Shown here: one piece after another, positions 45,847-54,141 of the stretch
How positions within the stretch are numbered: the stretch's first letter is position 1
Layout: every line of letters begins with the position of its first letter
Assembly (NCBI RefSeq): GCF_022835675.1
Contig: NZ_BQUT01000005.1
Location: 372,001 to 436,000, forward strand
Reading direction: 5' to 3'
DNA length: 64,000 nt
Origin: Companilactobacillus sp. RD055328
GTDB lineage: Bacteria > Bacillota > Bacilli > Lactobacillales > Lactobacillaceae
Notes under the pieces: generated by a model
Database searches by the model: none
What the model saw: only the letters and a program-made list of their open reading frames with translations
Told to the model about the DNA's origin: nothing
Translations under genes and position numbers: made by a program

Positions 45847-45951
45847 CTCAATCTTATAATTCCATCCTATTAATTATAACAAATGATATTAAATGTATTG
45901 TTTTTATAAGCGGTTACTTAAGGAAGTTTTAAAAATTAAGAGCTATAGTTA

Positions 45952-45980
45952 TTGACTATATCTACATTTGTCGGTATGAT
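45952..45980 (+). promoter_or_regulatory. Promoter of rpsD
   Basis: TTGACT (45952-45957) and TATGAT (45975-45980) have an ideal 17-base spacer. Transcription from about 45987 would give a 168-base leader before rpsD. Confidence 0.8.
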
Positions 45981-45986
45981 AGTCCT

Positions 45987-46154
45987 TGTGTAAAATAATG
46001 CAGCGATAAGTGGCAAGCTCGTCAACAGTTCAATGCGTAATAGCTCAATTGTGTAACCTGCGGCTGCAAAGGTGAAGATTGAAATGAGAACTGAACGAAT
46101 GCTGAACTTGTTATTAATTTATTTTACTCCAAAAAAAATTGGAGGACATTATAT
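45987..46154 (+). promoter_or_regulatory. Structured leader of rpsD, candidate S4 autoregulatory RNA
   Basis: The region between the promoter and rpsD is long and has complementary segments: GCAGC (46000-46004) with GCTGC (46063-46067), and CAGTTC (46026-46031) with GAACTG (46088-46093). The second pair crosses the first, so both together would be a pseudoknot. S4 represses its own mRNA through a leader pseudoknot in bacilli. That the same holds here is inference from position and complementarity. Confidence 0.6.
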
Positions 46155-46763
46155 ATGTCAAGATATACAGGACCAAGATGGAAATTATCACGTCGTTTAG
46201 GAATTTCACTTTCAGGTACAGGTAAGGAATTAGCACGTCGTCCTTACGCTCCTGGACAACACGGACCTAACAGTCGTGGAAAAGTTTCTGAATATGGTAT
46301 GCAACTTAAAGAAAAACAAAAACTACGTTTCATGTACGAATTGAATGAACGTCAATTCCGTAACTTGTTCGTTCGCGCCGGTAAAATGGACGGACTACAT
46401 GGTGCTAACTTGATGATTCTTCTTGAAACAAGACTTGATAACGTTGTTTATCGTTTAGGCTTGGCTTCAACAAGACCTCAAGCTCGTCAACTTGTTAACC
46501 ATGGTCACGTCTTAGTAGATGGCAAACGTGTGGATATTCCTTCATACGAAGTAAAACCTGGTCAAACAATTTCTCTAAGAGAAAAATCAAAAGACTTAAC
46601 AATTGTTAAAGAAGCTCTTGAATCAGTTGTTGGTCGTCTAGGATTTGTTAGTTTCGACGAAGCTACAAACTCTGGTTCACTAGTAAGATTACCTGAACGT
46701 GAAGAACTAAATCCTGAAATTGACGAATCACTTGTCGTTGAATTCTACAACCAAATCCTTTAA
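46155..46763 (+). CDS. rpsD: 30S ribosomal protein S4
   Basis: S4 is a primary 16S rRNA-binding protein that nucleates assembly of the 30S body. The N-terminal part ([16 protein letters not shown]) lacks the zinc-binding cysteines of some S4 forms. The S4 RNA-binding domain is at about residues 92-155 ([31 protein letters not shown]). At 202 residues it is full length. GGAGG lies nine bases before the ATG. It stands alone with its own promoter, leader and terminator, as in other Firmicutes. Confidence 0.98.
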   Translation: MSRYTGPRWKLSRRLGISLSGTGKELARRPYAPGQHGPNSRGKVSEYGMQLKEKQKLRFMYELNERQFRNLFVRAGKMDGLHGANLMILLETRLDNVVYRLGLASTRPQARQLVNHGHVLVDGKRVDIPSYEVKPGQTISLREKSKDLTIVKEALESVVGRLGFVSFDEATNSGSLVRLPEREELNPEIDESLVVEFYNQIL

Positions 46764-46775
46764 GATTTGGTTATC

Positions 46776-46807
46776 AAAAAAGACATCCAACTTGGATGTC
46801 TTTTTTT
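46776..46807. terminator. Terminator between rpsD and the DUF1054 gene
   Basis: AGACATCC pairs with GGATGTCT around five bases, with A- and T-runs on both sides, so it suits both convergent genes. A second hairpin just before it (AACCAAATC with GATTTGGTT, 46749-46772) contains the rpsD stop codon. Confidence 0.88.
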
Positions 46808-46816
46808 GTACCCTTT

Positions 46817-47386
46817 CTAAATATTATATTCAGAGAAGATATCAAATATAATTGAATAATCTTTTTCCATCGTTTGATAGTTAAACGAATCCTTAGAATA
46901 TCTAAAACCAATTACTAAATCCTTATTTTTAGTTCTCAAGTATTTGTCTAATGAATGCTGTAAACTCTCTTCAGTTAATTCATTCATCGCACTTGTAGTA
47001 TGGTCATTAGATATTTGTAATTTTTCATTATAAAGTTTCAATGTTTTTAGCTTATCAACAACCAATTGTCTATCATCAATTTCTGCTAAAAATGATAAGT
47101 TCAAATAAAAACTCTCAGGCCACAAACCAATTTCAATGTGTGGCAATGCTTTATACCCTCTTTTATTAGTGCTAATTGCAAACCAAGTATCTGGTGGTGG
47201 GTTTTTGTGCCGACGAGCATGCTTAGCTACATGAACATATAATTGTTCATCAAATTGAGGTTGATATTTTTTTATAAGTTCCTCACCTATGATTTCAAAT
47301 TTAGGATCAATTATCTCTCTTATCTTTTTTAATCGTCCCTCTAATGTTGGATCATCAAAAACTTTAAAGTCATTTGAATTGAACAT
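46817..47386 (-). CDS. DUF1054 (YktB, UPF0637) family protein
   Basis: The 189-residue protein matches the YktB family of Firmicutes, whose function is unknown. Recognisable parts are the N-terminal FKVFDDPTLEGRLKKIREIIDPKFE, the middle VAKHARRHKNPPPDTWFAIS with its basic patch, and HIEIGLWPESFYLNLSFLAEI. No signal peptide or membrane helix is seen. It lies convergent to rpsD and divergent from rarA, 60 bases from the rarA start, and forms a unit of its own. Confidence 0.88.
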   Translation of the reverse strand: MFNSNDFKVFDDPTLEGRLKKIREIIDPKFEIIGEELIKKYQPQFDEQLYVHVAKHARRHKNPPPDTWFAISTNKRGYKALPHIEIGLWPESFYLNLSFLAEIDDRQLVVDKLKTLKLYNEKLQISNDHTTSAMNELTEESLQHSLDKYLRTKNKDLVIGFRYSKDSFNYQTMEKDYSIIFDIFSEYNI

Positions 47387-47446
47387 CTTTTACCTCTTTG
47401 CCATTTACTGTTACTATTAAGATAACGAAATTTAAGGAGTATTACA

Positions 47447-48721
47447 ATGCAACAGCCTCTTGCATATAAAATGAGACCCAAAACAATAGACGATATTGTC
47501 GGTCAAGAACATTTAGTGGGTCCCGGTAAAATCATTCGTCGCATGGTTGATGCCAAACTCTTATCATCAATGATTTTATATGGACCACCTGGAATCGGTA
47601 AGACCAGTATTGCCAGTGCTATTGCTGGTAGTACAAAATATGCATTCCGCACTCTTAATGCCGCAACCGATGGCCAAAAAGAATTAAAGATTATTGCTGA
47701 AGAAGCAAAAATGAGCGGGACTGTAGTTTTATTATTAGATGAAATTCATAGATTAAACAAAACTAAACAGGACTTCTTATTACCCCTATTAGAGCAAGGG
47801 TCCATTATTTTAATTGGTGCAACAACTGAAAACCCTTATATTAATATTAGTCCTGCCATTCGTTCTCGTACTCAAATTTTTGAACTATATCCATTAAACG
47901 AACACGATTTAGAAAAAGCTGTTAAGCGTGCCTTAGTAGATAAAGAAGTCGGACTTGGAGAGTTAAATATTGAGTTAGACGATACCGCCATGAAACTTTT
48001 AGTCACTTCCACAAACGGTGATCTTAGAAGTATCTTGAATGGCCTAGAGCTAGCTGCTAAGTCAACTAACCCAAACGAAAAGGGCATAATCCATCTTACT
48101 CTTGAAATTATTGAAGAATCGATTCAACGTAAGGCATTAACTGCTGATAAAGATGGTGATGGGCATTACGATGTCATCTCTGCTTTTCAAAAATCAATTC
48201 GCGGAAGTGACACTAACGCAGCCTTACACTATATGGGACGCTTGTTAGAAGCAGGCGACTTAGTTTCTGTTGTACGCCGGTTAACTGTTTGTGCGTATGA
48301 AGATATTGGATTAGCTAATCCGCAAGCTTGTGCACGTACTGTAGAGGCTACGCAAGCCGCCCTATCTTTAGGATTACCTGAAGCAAAAATACCTTTGGCA
48401 GTTGCAGTTATAGATTTGTGTCTTAGTCCAAAATCAAATTCAGCGATGACTGCCATTGATGCCGCAATGAGTGATATCCAATCTGGAAAAACTGGCAACA
48501 TCCCGGACCATCTCAAAGACTCACATTACAAAGGTGCAGAAAAATTAGGTCATGGTGTTGGCTATAAATATCCTCATAATTACCCTAGCGACTGGGTAGC
48601 TCAGCAATACTTACCAGACAATATAAAAGATTCCTTATATTATGAACCAAAAGACACTGGTAAATATGAACAAGCACTTAAACAACAATATAAAAAATTA
48701 AATAACATACATATTGATTGA
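47447..48721 (+). CDS. rarA: Replication-associated AAA ATPase RarA (MgsA)
   Basis: RarA is a clamp-loader-like ATPase that acts at stalled replication forks. Walker A is YGPPGIGKTSIA at about residues 45-56 and Walker B is LLLDEIHRL near 100. The sensor-like GATTENPYINI and the C-terminal tetramerisation region (SDTNAALHYMGRLLEAGD) follow. At 424 residues it is full length. AAGGAG lies eight bases before the ATG. Its end is directly followed by the 6S RNA region, as with rarA (yrvN) and bsrA in bacilli. Confidence 0.95.
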   Translation: MQQPLAYKMRPKTIDDIVGQEHLVGPGKIIRRMVDAKLLSSMILYGPPGIGKTSIASAIAGSTKYAFRTLNAATDGQKELKIIAEEAKMSGTVVLLLDEIHRLNKTKQDFLLPLLEQGSIILIGATTENPYINISPAIRSRTQIFELYPLNEHDLEKAVKRALVDKEVGLGELNIELDDTAMKLLVTSTNGDLRSILNGLELAAKSTNPNEKGIIHLTLEIIEESIQRKALTADKDGDGHYDVISAFQKSIRGSDTNAALHYMGRLLEAGDLVSVVRRLTVCAYEDIGLANPQACARTVEATQAALSLGLPEAKIPLAVAVIDLCLSPKSNSAMTAIDAAMSDIQSGKTGNIPDHLKDSHYKGAEKLGHGVGYKYPHNYPSDWVAQQYLPDNIKDSLYYEPKDTGKYEQALKQQYKKLNNIHID

Positions 48722-48756
48722 TTAAGGGCATTACTATTGATACTATAATGGTATAA

Positions 48757-48965
48757 ATACTTGAATGAGCGATAGGCATTCATCTTAGTTGACTGAACAC
48801 TTATAACTTGTCCTTGGATACTACACATTACTATGAGCATACTTTTGTGCAAAGAAGTGATTAGTAATGGGGCATCCTAATTCTTTAACTTAAAGCGGGG
48901 ACAACTACTAGATGCTAAACGTCATTTAAAGTGTTTTAGCGGTTCTATATGAACCGCTTTTTTAT
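48757..48965 (+). ncRNA. ssrS: 6S RNA (Lacto-usp motif)
   Basis: This non-coding stretch lies between rarA and the uspA region, the location of the Lacto-usp motif now regarded as lactobacillus 6S RNA. It folds as a nested rod: AACACTT (48796-48802) with AAGTGTT (48929-48935), TTGTCC (48808-48813) with GGACAA (48899-48904), ATTACTA (48827-48833) with TAGTAAT (48862-48868), leaving open internal loops. A terminator hairpin AGCGGTTC/GAACCGCT (48938-48958) with a T-run ends it. TATAAT (48744-48749) fits a promoter. 6S RNA mimics an open promoter and traps the sigma-A RNA polymerase. The 5' end is approximate. Confidence 0.83.
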
Positions 48966-48986
48966 TTAAATTTGAAGGAGAAATAT

Positions 48987-49271
48987 ATGTTAATCAGTAT
49001 TCTAATGCTGCTATTTTCATTTTTGATGTTTGGTATCGCCTACTACTTACTAAAACACACTAATGAGCCTTTTGTACAAATAGCACAAGAGAATTTAATT
49101 CAATACAAAATCACAACAAGAGCAATTTCAATATTATTTTTAATAACAGCCGTCTTTAGTTTTATAACTGTCTTTTTAGACAATAAAACCTTAAGTCTAT
49201 CTGCCCTACTATTTGGTAGTATCTGCGCTGCTTATTACGCAATATTCATTTCAAATAAAATTAATATCTAA
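48987..49271 (+). CDS. DUF3899 family small membrane protein
   Basis: The 94-residue protein has three hydrophobic helices (MLISILMLLFSFLMFGIAYYLL, then AISILFLITAVFSFITVFL, then LSALLFGSICAAYYAIFI) and few charged residues, matching the DUF3899 membrane family of unknown role. The start at ATG 48987 is chosen because GAAGGAG lies six bases upstream; an upstream in-frame TTG at 48972 would sit inside that site. It lies just after the 6S RNA terminator and has a strong terminator of its own. Confidence 0.85.
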   Translation: MLISILMLLFSFLMFGIAYYLLKHTNEPFVQIAQENLIQYKITTRAISILFLITAVFSFITVFLDNKTLSLSALLFGSICAAYYAIFISNKINI

Positions 49272-49278
49272 TAAAAAA

Positions 49279-49312
49279 GCGAGAATCATACAAAAATGAT
49301 TCTCGCTTTTAG
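49279..49312 (+). terminator. Intrinsic terminator after the DUF3899 gene
   Basis: GCGAGAATCAT and ATGATTCTCGC form an 11-bp perfect stem around six bases, followed by T-rich sequence. Confidence 0.88.
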
Positions 49313-49324
49313 ATTTTAAAAAAC

Positions 49325-49353
49325 TTGTGAAAAAATTTTCTAGTGGTTACAAT
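49325..49353 (+). promoter_or_regulatory. Promoter of uspA
   Basis: TTGTGA (49325-49330) and TACAAT (49348-49353) are separated by 17 bases. The start would fall about 25 bases before the uspA ATG. Confidence 0.65.
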
Positions 49354-49384
49354 GTAGTTAAGAAAAGCAAACGAGGTGATTACT

Positions 49385-49858
49385 ATGTTACAACAATACA
49401 AAAGTATTTTAGTCCCTATCGATGGATCTTTTGAAGCTGAATTAGCCTTCAGAAAAGCTATGGAAGTCGCAAAAAGAAACAAAGCTAGTCTTCACATTCT
49501 TCATGTAATTGATACAAGAGCATTCCAAAGTGTCTCAAGTTTTGATTCTGAGATGGTAGAACAAGTAACACAAAAAGCTAAAGAAACAATTGATGGTTAT
49601 GTAAAAACTGCAAAAGATGCAGGGATTTCAGATGTTGAATCTACCATTGAATATGGTGCTCCTAAGTCAATCATTTCTGAAGAATTTCCTAAAAAAACTA
49701 ATATTGATTTGATCATGATTGGTGCAACTGGACTTAATGCCGTTGAACGTCTACTCATTGGATCAGTTACAGAATTTGTTACAAGAACTGCTAAATGTGA
49801 TGTTCTGGTAGTAAGAACCGATCTTGATAATAAAAAACCAGAAAAAAAGGATGACTAA
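49385..49858 (+). CDS. Universal stress protein, UspA family
   Basis: The 157-residue protein is a single Usp domain. The N-terminal strand YKSILVPIDGSFEAELAF and the ATP-binding signature GATGLNAVERLLIGSVT near the C-terminus (G2xG9xGS type) are intact, so it should bind ATP. The role in stress or acid survival is known for the family but not specific to this member. The start is ATG 49385 with CGAGGTG upstream. A GTG at 49376 overlaps that site. It is monocistronic, with its own promoter and terminator. Confidence 0.93.
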   Translation: MLQQYKSILVPIDGSFEAELAFRKAMEVAKRNKASLHILHVIDTRAFQSVSSFDSEMVEQVTQKAKETIDGYVKTAKDAGISDVESTIEYGAPKSIISEEFPKKTNIDLIMIGATGLNAVERLLIGSVTEFVTRTAKCDVLVVRTDLDNKKPEKKDD

Positions 49859-49875
49859 AGTCATCCTTTTTTTAT
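49843..49875. terminator. Bidirectional terminator between uspA and the regulator gene
   Basis: AAAGGATGACT and AGTCATCCTTT are inverse copies with two bases between, flanked by A- and T-runs. The uspA stop codon lies at the loop. It serves both convergent genes. Confidence 0.88.
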
Positions 49876-50715
49876 TCAATTCAATTCAATATTCAGTTCG
49901 TTTGTTATTTTTTTAGCTTGTTGATTTATATTGTCATTATTTCTAATTGAACTAATCACATATGCCGCCATTGCCGCAAATTTATCATTCTCTAATTGCG
50001 CTAAAGTTATATAAAAATTATCTAACAAGAAATATGATTCTCGTTTATTAGATTCTACTATACCCTGTTTAGCATACGACAAAGCTTTTTTATTATTACC
50101 TAGTTTAATAAAAATCTCCGAAATATTCTTAAAAATTAGTACTCTATTAATCGAAAAACCATTTTTTTCAAAGTTATTAGATTGAATAATCATTTCAGCT
50201 TGATCAGCATAAATTTGGGCCTCTTCTAAAGCATCTTTAGCCAAGTATGCTTCACTAATGAATAAATTTATTAATACGTCATATATATCATTTACTCTAG
50301 AAGTGGCATTAAACGCACGTGTATAAATAAAAATTGCTTTGTCGTAATTTTTGTTTAATTTTAATTCTAAATATGCCTTAAAGTAATAATATTGACGAAG
50401 CTCTTGATTATTAACTAATTTCTTCTCATCAATTTTATCAATATTTTCTTTTAATTCATTTAAATCAGAAGCATGAAGATTTTTTTCGGCATTCTTTAAG
50501 ATACCACTAACTAAATTACTATCTTCAATGATTACCGAATCAATACTAAGTTCTAGTCGATCACAAATACTTATTAGAATCTCCATACTCGGTACTTTAT
50601 TCTTTTTTTCTATTAAACTAATTGTTGCTTGAGTACATATTTCATCAGCTAATTCACTTTGTGATAATCCTATTAATTTACGTCGAGCTTTGATTCTTTC
50701 TCCCGAGATTTTCAT
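49876..50715 (-). CDS. HTH (XRE-type) regulator with TPR-like C-terminus
   Basis: The 279-residue protein has an N-terminal Cro/C1 helix-turn-helix (about residues 4-58, RIKARRKLIGLSQSELADEI then ATISLIEKKNKVPSM) and an all-helical C-terminal part of TPR-like repeats. This is the layout of Rgg/PlcR/Rap-type regulators, which often sense short peptides. No peptide gene is seen next to it: the 130 bases upstream and the neighbours on both sides hold none. Its target is unknown. TGGAGG precedes the ATG. Confidence 0.87.
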   Translation of the reverse strand: MKISGERIKARRKLIGLSQSELADEICTQATISLIEKKNKVPSMEILISICDRLELSIDSVIIEDSNLVSGILKNAEKNLHASDLNELKENIDKIDEKKLVNNQELRQYYYFKAYLELKLNKNYDKAIFIYTRAFNATSRVNDIYDVLINLFISEAYLAKDALEEAQIYADQAEMIIQSNNFEKNGFSINRVLIFKNISEIFIKLGNNKKALSYAKQGIVESNKRESYFLLDNFYITLAQLENDKFAAMAAYVISSIRNNDNINQQAKKITNELNIELN

Positions 50716-50845
50716 ATTCCGGTTTCCTCCAGATCAATTACACAACAGTACACCTAATAAATAAACTATCGATTAATTCTCTCAAAAAAAACGCTTCGAC
50801 ATTATCTTATATCTGATAGTATCAAAACGCTAATTTATATACAAA

Positions 50846-51139
50846 CTACTTCTTTTCTAACTTAACAAGCCATGTATCATTATCATAGATACTTTCAGGA
50901 TTATCTTCAACATCACTATTTGTTTCAATAATCTTTGAATCTAACGGCATTTCAAGCTCTACTACGGCTTTTTTAGCTTCAACAGAAGCAAACATATCAC
51001 CTTTATTCAAACTCTTATTAGATTCTACAATATCGACAAATTTGACATCTCCCAATGCTTCTTTTGCAGATGCTTGAAGTCCAACAGTATAATAATTATC
51101 TTCTTCTGTAATTTTTAAATATTCTGAATCATTAGTCAT
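50846..51139 (-). CDS. GcvH-like lipoyl carrier protein, stand-alone
   Basis: The 97-residue protein resembles the glycine cleavage H protein, with YYTVGLQASAKEALGDVKFVDI and the lipoyl-lysine turn ASVEAKKAVVELEMPLDSKI. By alignment with VESVKA the modified lysine is K57. It is shorter than usual H proteins (about 125 residues), mainly at the C-terminus. No gcvT or gcvP gene is in the window. In several Firmicutes H protein relays lipoyl groups to the E2 subunits of dehydrogenases, and this window contains a pdh operon, so a relay role is plausible. It lies 15 bases after rodA. Confidence 0.85.
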   Translation of the reverse strand: MTNDSEYLKITEEDNYYTVGLQASAKEALGDVKFVDIVESNKSLNKGDMFASVEAKKAVVELEMPLDSKIIETNSDVEDNPESIYDNDTWLVKLEKK

Positions 51140-51154
51140 AAAAATAACCTTCTT

Positions 51155-52363
51155 TTATTTAAAAGTCTTAGTATCACCAAACATATAACTCTTATAATGA
51201 TACCTCATTGACATTATTAATCCAATTCCTATCATATTTCCTAGTAAGGCAGATCCACCCTGAGAAATGAATGGTAGTGGAATACCAGTCAATGGAAGTA
51301 ATCCTATACTCATACCAATATTTTCAAAAACATGGAACAGAATCATCATGATTACCCCTGTTGATACATACGCATAAAATTCGTTCTTAGTGTCAAATGT
51401 AACTCTAATCATTTGATATATAAGTAAGAAATAAATAAATATTAAAGTACAAGCTCCAATGAAACCAAAATTTTCTCCAATAACGGAAAAAATCATATCT
51501 GATTCACGAACTGGTACAGTAACATCAACATTGTTAAATCCCTTACCTACCAGTTGCCCTGATCCAATAGCTTTCATATTCTGCCATAATTGATATCCAT
51601 TATTTGAAGTGTCTTGTGATGGATTAAGCCATGTATCAACACGTGCAAATTGATACGCTTTGAAACCAAAGTTCTCTAAAAACTTACGTCCATTATCCGT
51701 TATAACGAGGATTAATGCTCCACCACCTATAAAACCTGCACCTAGTCCAGCTGTTAAAATGATTTTCCAATCTATTCCTGATACCAAAAACATACCACCA
51801 AGAATAGCAATAAAAACTAACATAGTCCCAAAGTCATTTTGCAATTTTAATAATACTAATACTGGTATTGACCAACTAAGCATTTTTGCAATTAAAATCA
51901 TATCACTTCTAAAACTGTGTAAACTATATTCATTATTATGTACTGTAATTACTTTTCCCAACATTAATATAAATGCCGGTTTCATTACTTCCGATGGCTG
52001 AAATGTTAATGGTCCTAGTGCAAACCAACTTTTAGCACCTGTTTTAGCAGCATACGCTCGACTATATAAAAATAAGACTAATATAAGAAGAACAATCCCA
52101 GTCCAGTAGGCAACCGTAGCTAATTTCCATAAGTCCTCAGCATCAAATTGCATAATAAATGCAATCATACCTGCACCAATTACATACCAAACTAATTGTG
52201 TAATTAACATCTTCACCGGTGAAGTTACCGCTTTATCGTGACTAGCCGCAACATAAATGGAAGCTAGTCCTATCAATGCCAATAACATGACCGACAAGAT
52301 AATCCCATAATCTATTCTAGAATCATCATCTTTTGGGGATTGTTGTCGATTACTTTTATCCAT
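51155..52363 (-). CDS. rodA: SEDS family peptidoglycan polymerase RodA
   Basis: RodA polymerises lipid II into glycan strands for lateral wall growth. The 402-residue protein has about ten membrane helices and SEDS motifs: FQPSEVMKPAFILMLGK, LQNDFGTMLVF with the catalytic-region aspartate, VPVRESDMIFSVIGENFGF and LTGIPLPFISQGGSAL. I call it RodA rather than FtsW because it lies with an MreB paralogue and YidD rather than with division genes. It follows a DUF2969 gene by 12 bases. Confidence 0.93.
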   Translation of the reverse strand: MDKSNRQQSPKDDDSRIDYGIILSVMLLALIGLASIYVAASHDKAVTSPVKMLITQLVWYVIGAGMIAFIMQFDAEDLWKLATVAYWTGIVLLILVLFLYSRAYAAKTGAKSWFALGPLTFQPSEVMKPAFILMLGKVITVHNNEYSLHSFRSDMILIAKMLSWSIPVLVLLKLQNDFGTMLVFIAILGGMFLVSGIDWKIILTAGLGAGFIGGGALILVITDNGRKFLENFGFKAYQFARVDTWLNPSQDTSNNGYQLWQNMKAIGSGQLVGKGFNNVDVTVPVRESDMIFSVIGENFGFIGACTLIFIYFLLIYQMIRVTFDTKNEFYAYVSTGVIMMILFHVFENIGMSIGLLPLTGIPLPFISQGGSALLGNMIGIGLIMSMRYHYKSYMFGDTKTFK

Positions 52364-52375
52364 AAATAACCTCTA

Positions 52376-52594
52376 TTAATGATTGTGTAAATTATATTGA
52401 AGTATCAATTCATTAATTGCTTTATCCAAATCTTTGCTGGATTTAAGTGAATCAGTACCATTCAAAACATAATCATACTTATCTGAATTTTTAGTAATTC
52501 TACCAATTAAGTATTTTGATTCCCATAGTTCATACTCAATATCTTTTTTTATTTCTTTTAATTCAACTTCTCTTGGCTTGTTCTTTTTTGACAA
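52376..52594 (-). CDS. DUF2969 family protein
   Basis: The 72-residue protein is small, soluble and highly charged (MSKKNKPREVELKEIKKDIE), with a conserved middle YELWESKYLIGRI and an acidic C-terminal helix. It matches DUF2969, a lactobacillus family of unknown function that usually sits upstream of rodA. GGAGAACAC precedes the ATG. It lies 14 bases after yidD and 12 before rodA, in one transcript. Confidence 0.85.
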   Translation of the reverse strand: MSKKNKPREVELKEIKKDIEYELWESKYLIGRITKNSDKYDYVLNGTDSLKSSKDLDKAINELILQYNLHNH

Positions 52595-52608
52595 TGTGTT
52601 CTCCTAAA

Positions 52609-52863
52609 TTACGTTTGATAAGGACGTTTATTTCTAAAGATTGTAAATTTATCTGGAACCGGATCAAAGCCAGTCTTATTAAATGGATTGCATCTAATTA
52701 TACGAGCCACACCCATAATTAATCCAAAAAATATCCCATGCTTTCTCAAAGAGTCAATCATATAATTAGAACAAGTTGGCTCAAATCGACAGTGTGGTCT
52801 TGTATATCTACTAATATTTCTTTGATAAAAAACAACCAATGAAATCAATATTTTTTTAATCAT
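52609..52863 (-). CDS. yidD: Membrane protein insertion efficiency factor YidD
   Basis: YidD is a small amphipathic protein at the inner face of the membrane that assists YidC-dependent insertion. The 84-residue sequence has the family signature [19 protein letters not shown] with the conserved cysteines, and RIIRCNPF further on. The start is ATG 52863 ([14 protein letters not shown]); a longer frame upstream would overlap the EpuA gene. It follows that gene by five bases. Confidence 0.95.
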   Translation of the reverse strand: MIKKILISLVVFYQRNISRYTRPHCRFEPTCSNYMIDSLRKHGIFFGLIMGVARIIRCNPFNKTGFDPVPDKFTIFRNKRPYQT

Positions 52864-52868
52864 GGTTT

Positions 52869-53054
52869 TTAATGTAAAAATCCAAAGAAATGGCTCCATG
52901 CTGGTGGCCAAAAAATTAGAAATGGATTAGAACTTCCCATAAGTGATCCAATCATTAAACCAACAATCATTAAAATAAAAAACCACATAATAATTCGTTT
53001 AAATGATTTAAACCTTTTATTTCTGTAATCTTTACCATACTCTTCGTTGCGCAT
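52869..53054 (-). CDS. EpuA-like small membrane protein
   Basis: The 61-residue protein has a basic N-terminus ([13 protein letters not shown]) and one hydrophobic helix ([20 protein letters not shown]), then a short WPPAWSHF tail. This fits the EpuA family, often annotated as an RNA polymerase beta-subunit-like protein in lactic acid bacteria. I see nothing of RNA polymerase in it; it is a small membrane protein of unknown role. It lies 13 bases after the MreB paralogue gene and five before yidD. Confidence 0.78.
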   Translation of the reverse strand: MRNEEYGKDYRNKRFKSFKRIIMWFFILMIVGLMIGSLMGSSNPFLIFWPPAWSHFFGFLH

Positions 53055-53067
53055 TAAAAATCCACCT

Positions 53068-54048
53068 CTATTTTTTGTTAATGTGTTCTAACAAAATTCC
53101 TGTTCCTAAAGCCACTGAATCTAGTGGATCTTCTGCAAGTAATACTGGAATTTGTAATTCTCTAGCAAATAATTTGTCCATCCCTTTGAGTAATGAACCA
53201 CCACCAGTAAGCATAACACCACGATCAATAATATCAGCCGCAAGTTCAGGAGGAGTAACTTCTAAAACCCCTTTTGTTGCTTCAATAATTGCTTGCAGTG
53301 ATTCATGTAATGCTTCTTCAGCTTCAACTTCATTAATAGATACTTCACGAGGTAATCCTGTCATCAAATCACGTCCGCTTATAGGAATAACAACACTTGC
53401 ATCTGGTTCAAAAGCAGATCCGACTTGTTTCTTAATGGTTTCAGCTGTACGTTCACCAATCATCAAGTTATGTTTTTGTTTAACATAAAATTGAATATCT
53501 GAATTCATCTTATCTCCGGCTAAACGTAATGAATTGCTTGATACAACTGAGCCCATTGAAAGAACAGCAATATCACTTGTTCCACCACCAATATCAATAA
53601 CTAAGTTACCTTGTGGTTTAAATATATCCATACCAGCTCCAACAGCAGCAACCTTTGGTTCAAGTTCAAGATAAACTTGTTTGCCACCAGCTTTTTCAGC
53701 AGCCTCAATAATTGCACGTTGTTCAACAGAAGTAACATCAGCAGGACAGCAAATCATGATATTAGGCTTTGAGAATTTGCTTCTTACTTTTAATTTATCA
53801 ATAAAATAAGTCAACATACTCTCAGTAGTTTTAAAATCAGAAATGACACCGTCTTCAAGTGGACGAATAACTTGAATGTTTCCTGGTGTTCTTCCCACCA
53901 TTTCATAAGCTTCTGTACCAACAGCAACTACTTCATTATTACTTGTATTTACTGCCACAACAGAAGGCTCATTCAAGACAATTCCTTCACCTTTTATATT
54001 AATTAATACATTAGCCGTTCCTAAATCAATCCCAATATCCTTTGCCAT
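53068..54048 (-). CDS. mbl: MreB/Mbl family actin homologue (second copy)
   Basis: This 326-residue MreB paralogue has the actin motifs [28 protein letters not shown] and GVMLTGGGSLLKGM. It differs clearly from the copy at 35642-36640 and is not followed by mreCD. Its neighbours downstream (EpuA, YidD, DUF2969, RodA) suggest a role in lateral wall growth. Assignment to Mbl rather than MreBH is by context only. GGAGGATCAG precedes the ATG. Confidence 0.9.
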   Translation of the reverse strand: MAKDIGIDLGTANVLINIKGEGIVLNEPSVVAVNTSNNEVVAVGTEAYEMVGRTPGNIQVIRPLEDGVISDFKTTESMLTYFIDKLKVRSKFSKPNIMICCPADVTSVEQRAIIEAAEKAGGKQVYLELEPKVAAVGAGMDIFKPQGNLVIDIGGGTSDIAVLSMGSVVSSNSLRLAGDKMNSDIQFYVKQKHNLMIGERTAETIKKQVGSAFEPDASVVIPISGRDLMTGLPREVSINEVEAEEALHESLQAIIEATKGVLEVTPPELAADIIDRGVMLTGGGSLLKGMDKLFARELQIPVLLAEDPLDSVALGTGILLEHINKK

Positions 54049-54112
54049 TAACTGATCCTCCTAAATATTTCTAACTACAAAATTATATCACAAAATGCAT
54101 TATTCATAACCT

Positions 54113-54141
54113 AATAAAAAAGACAGGTGAACTGTCTTTTA
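54113..54141 (-). terminator. Intrinsic terminator after murA
   Basis: AAAAGACAG and CTGTCTTTT pair around GTGAA. The stem runs into the murA stop codon at 54139-54141. It separates murA from the MreB paralogue gene. Confidence 0.85.

Noticed and set aside
48640-48852. Minus-strand 70-codon frame across the rarA end and 6S RNA
   Set aside because: It crosses the end of a real gene and the structured RNA and has no start signal.
50716-50845. AGCGTTTT direct repeats upstream of the HTH regulator considered as operator or terminator
   Set aside because: The copies are direct, 38 bases apart, with no consistent stem; I found no clear function.
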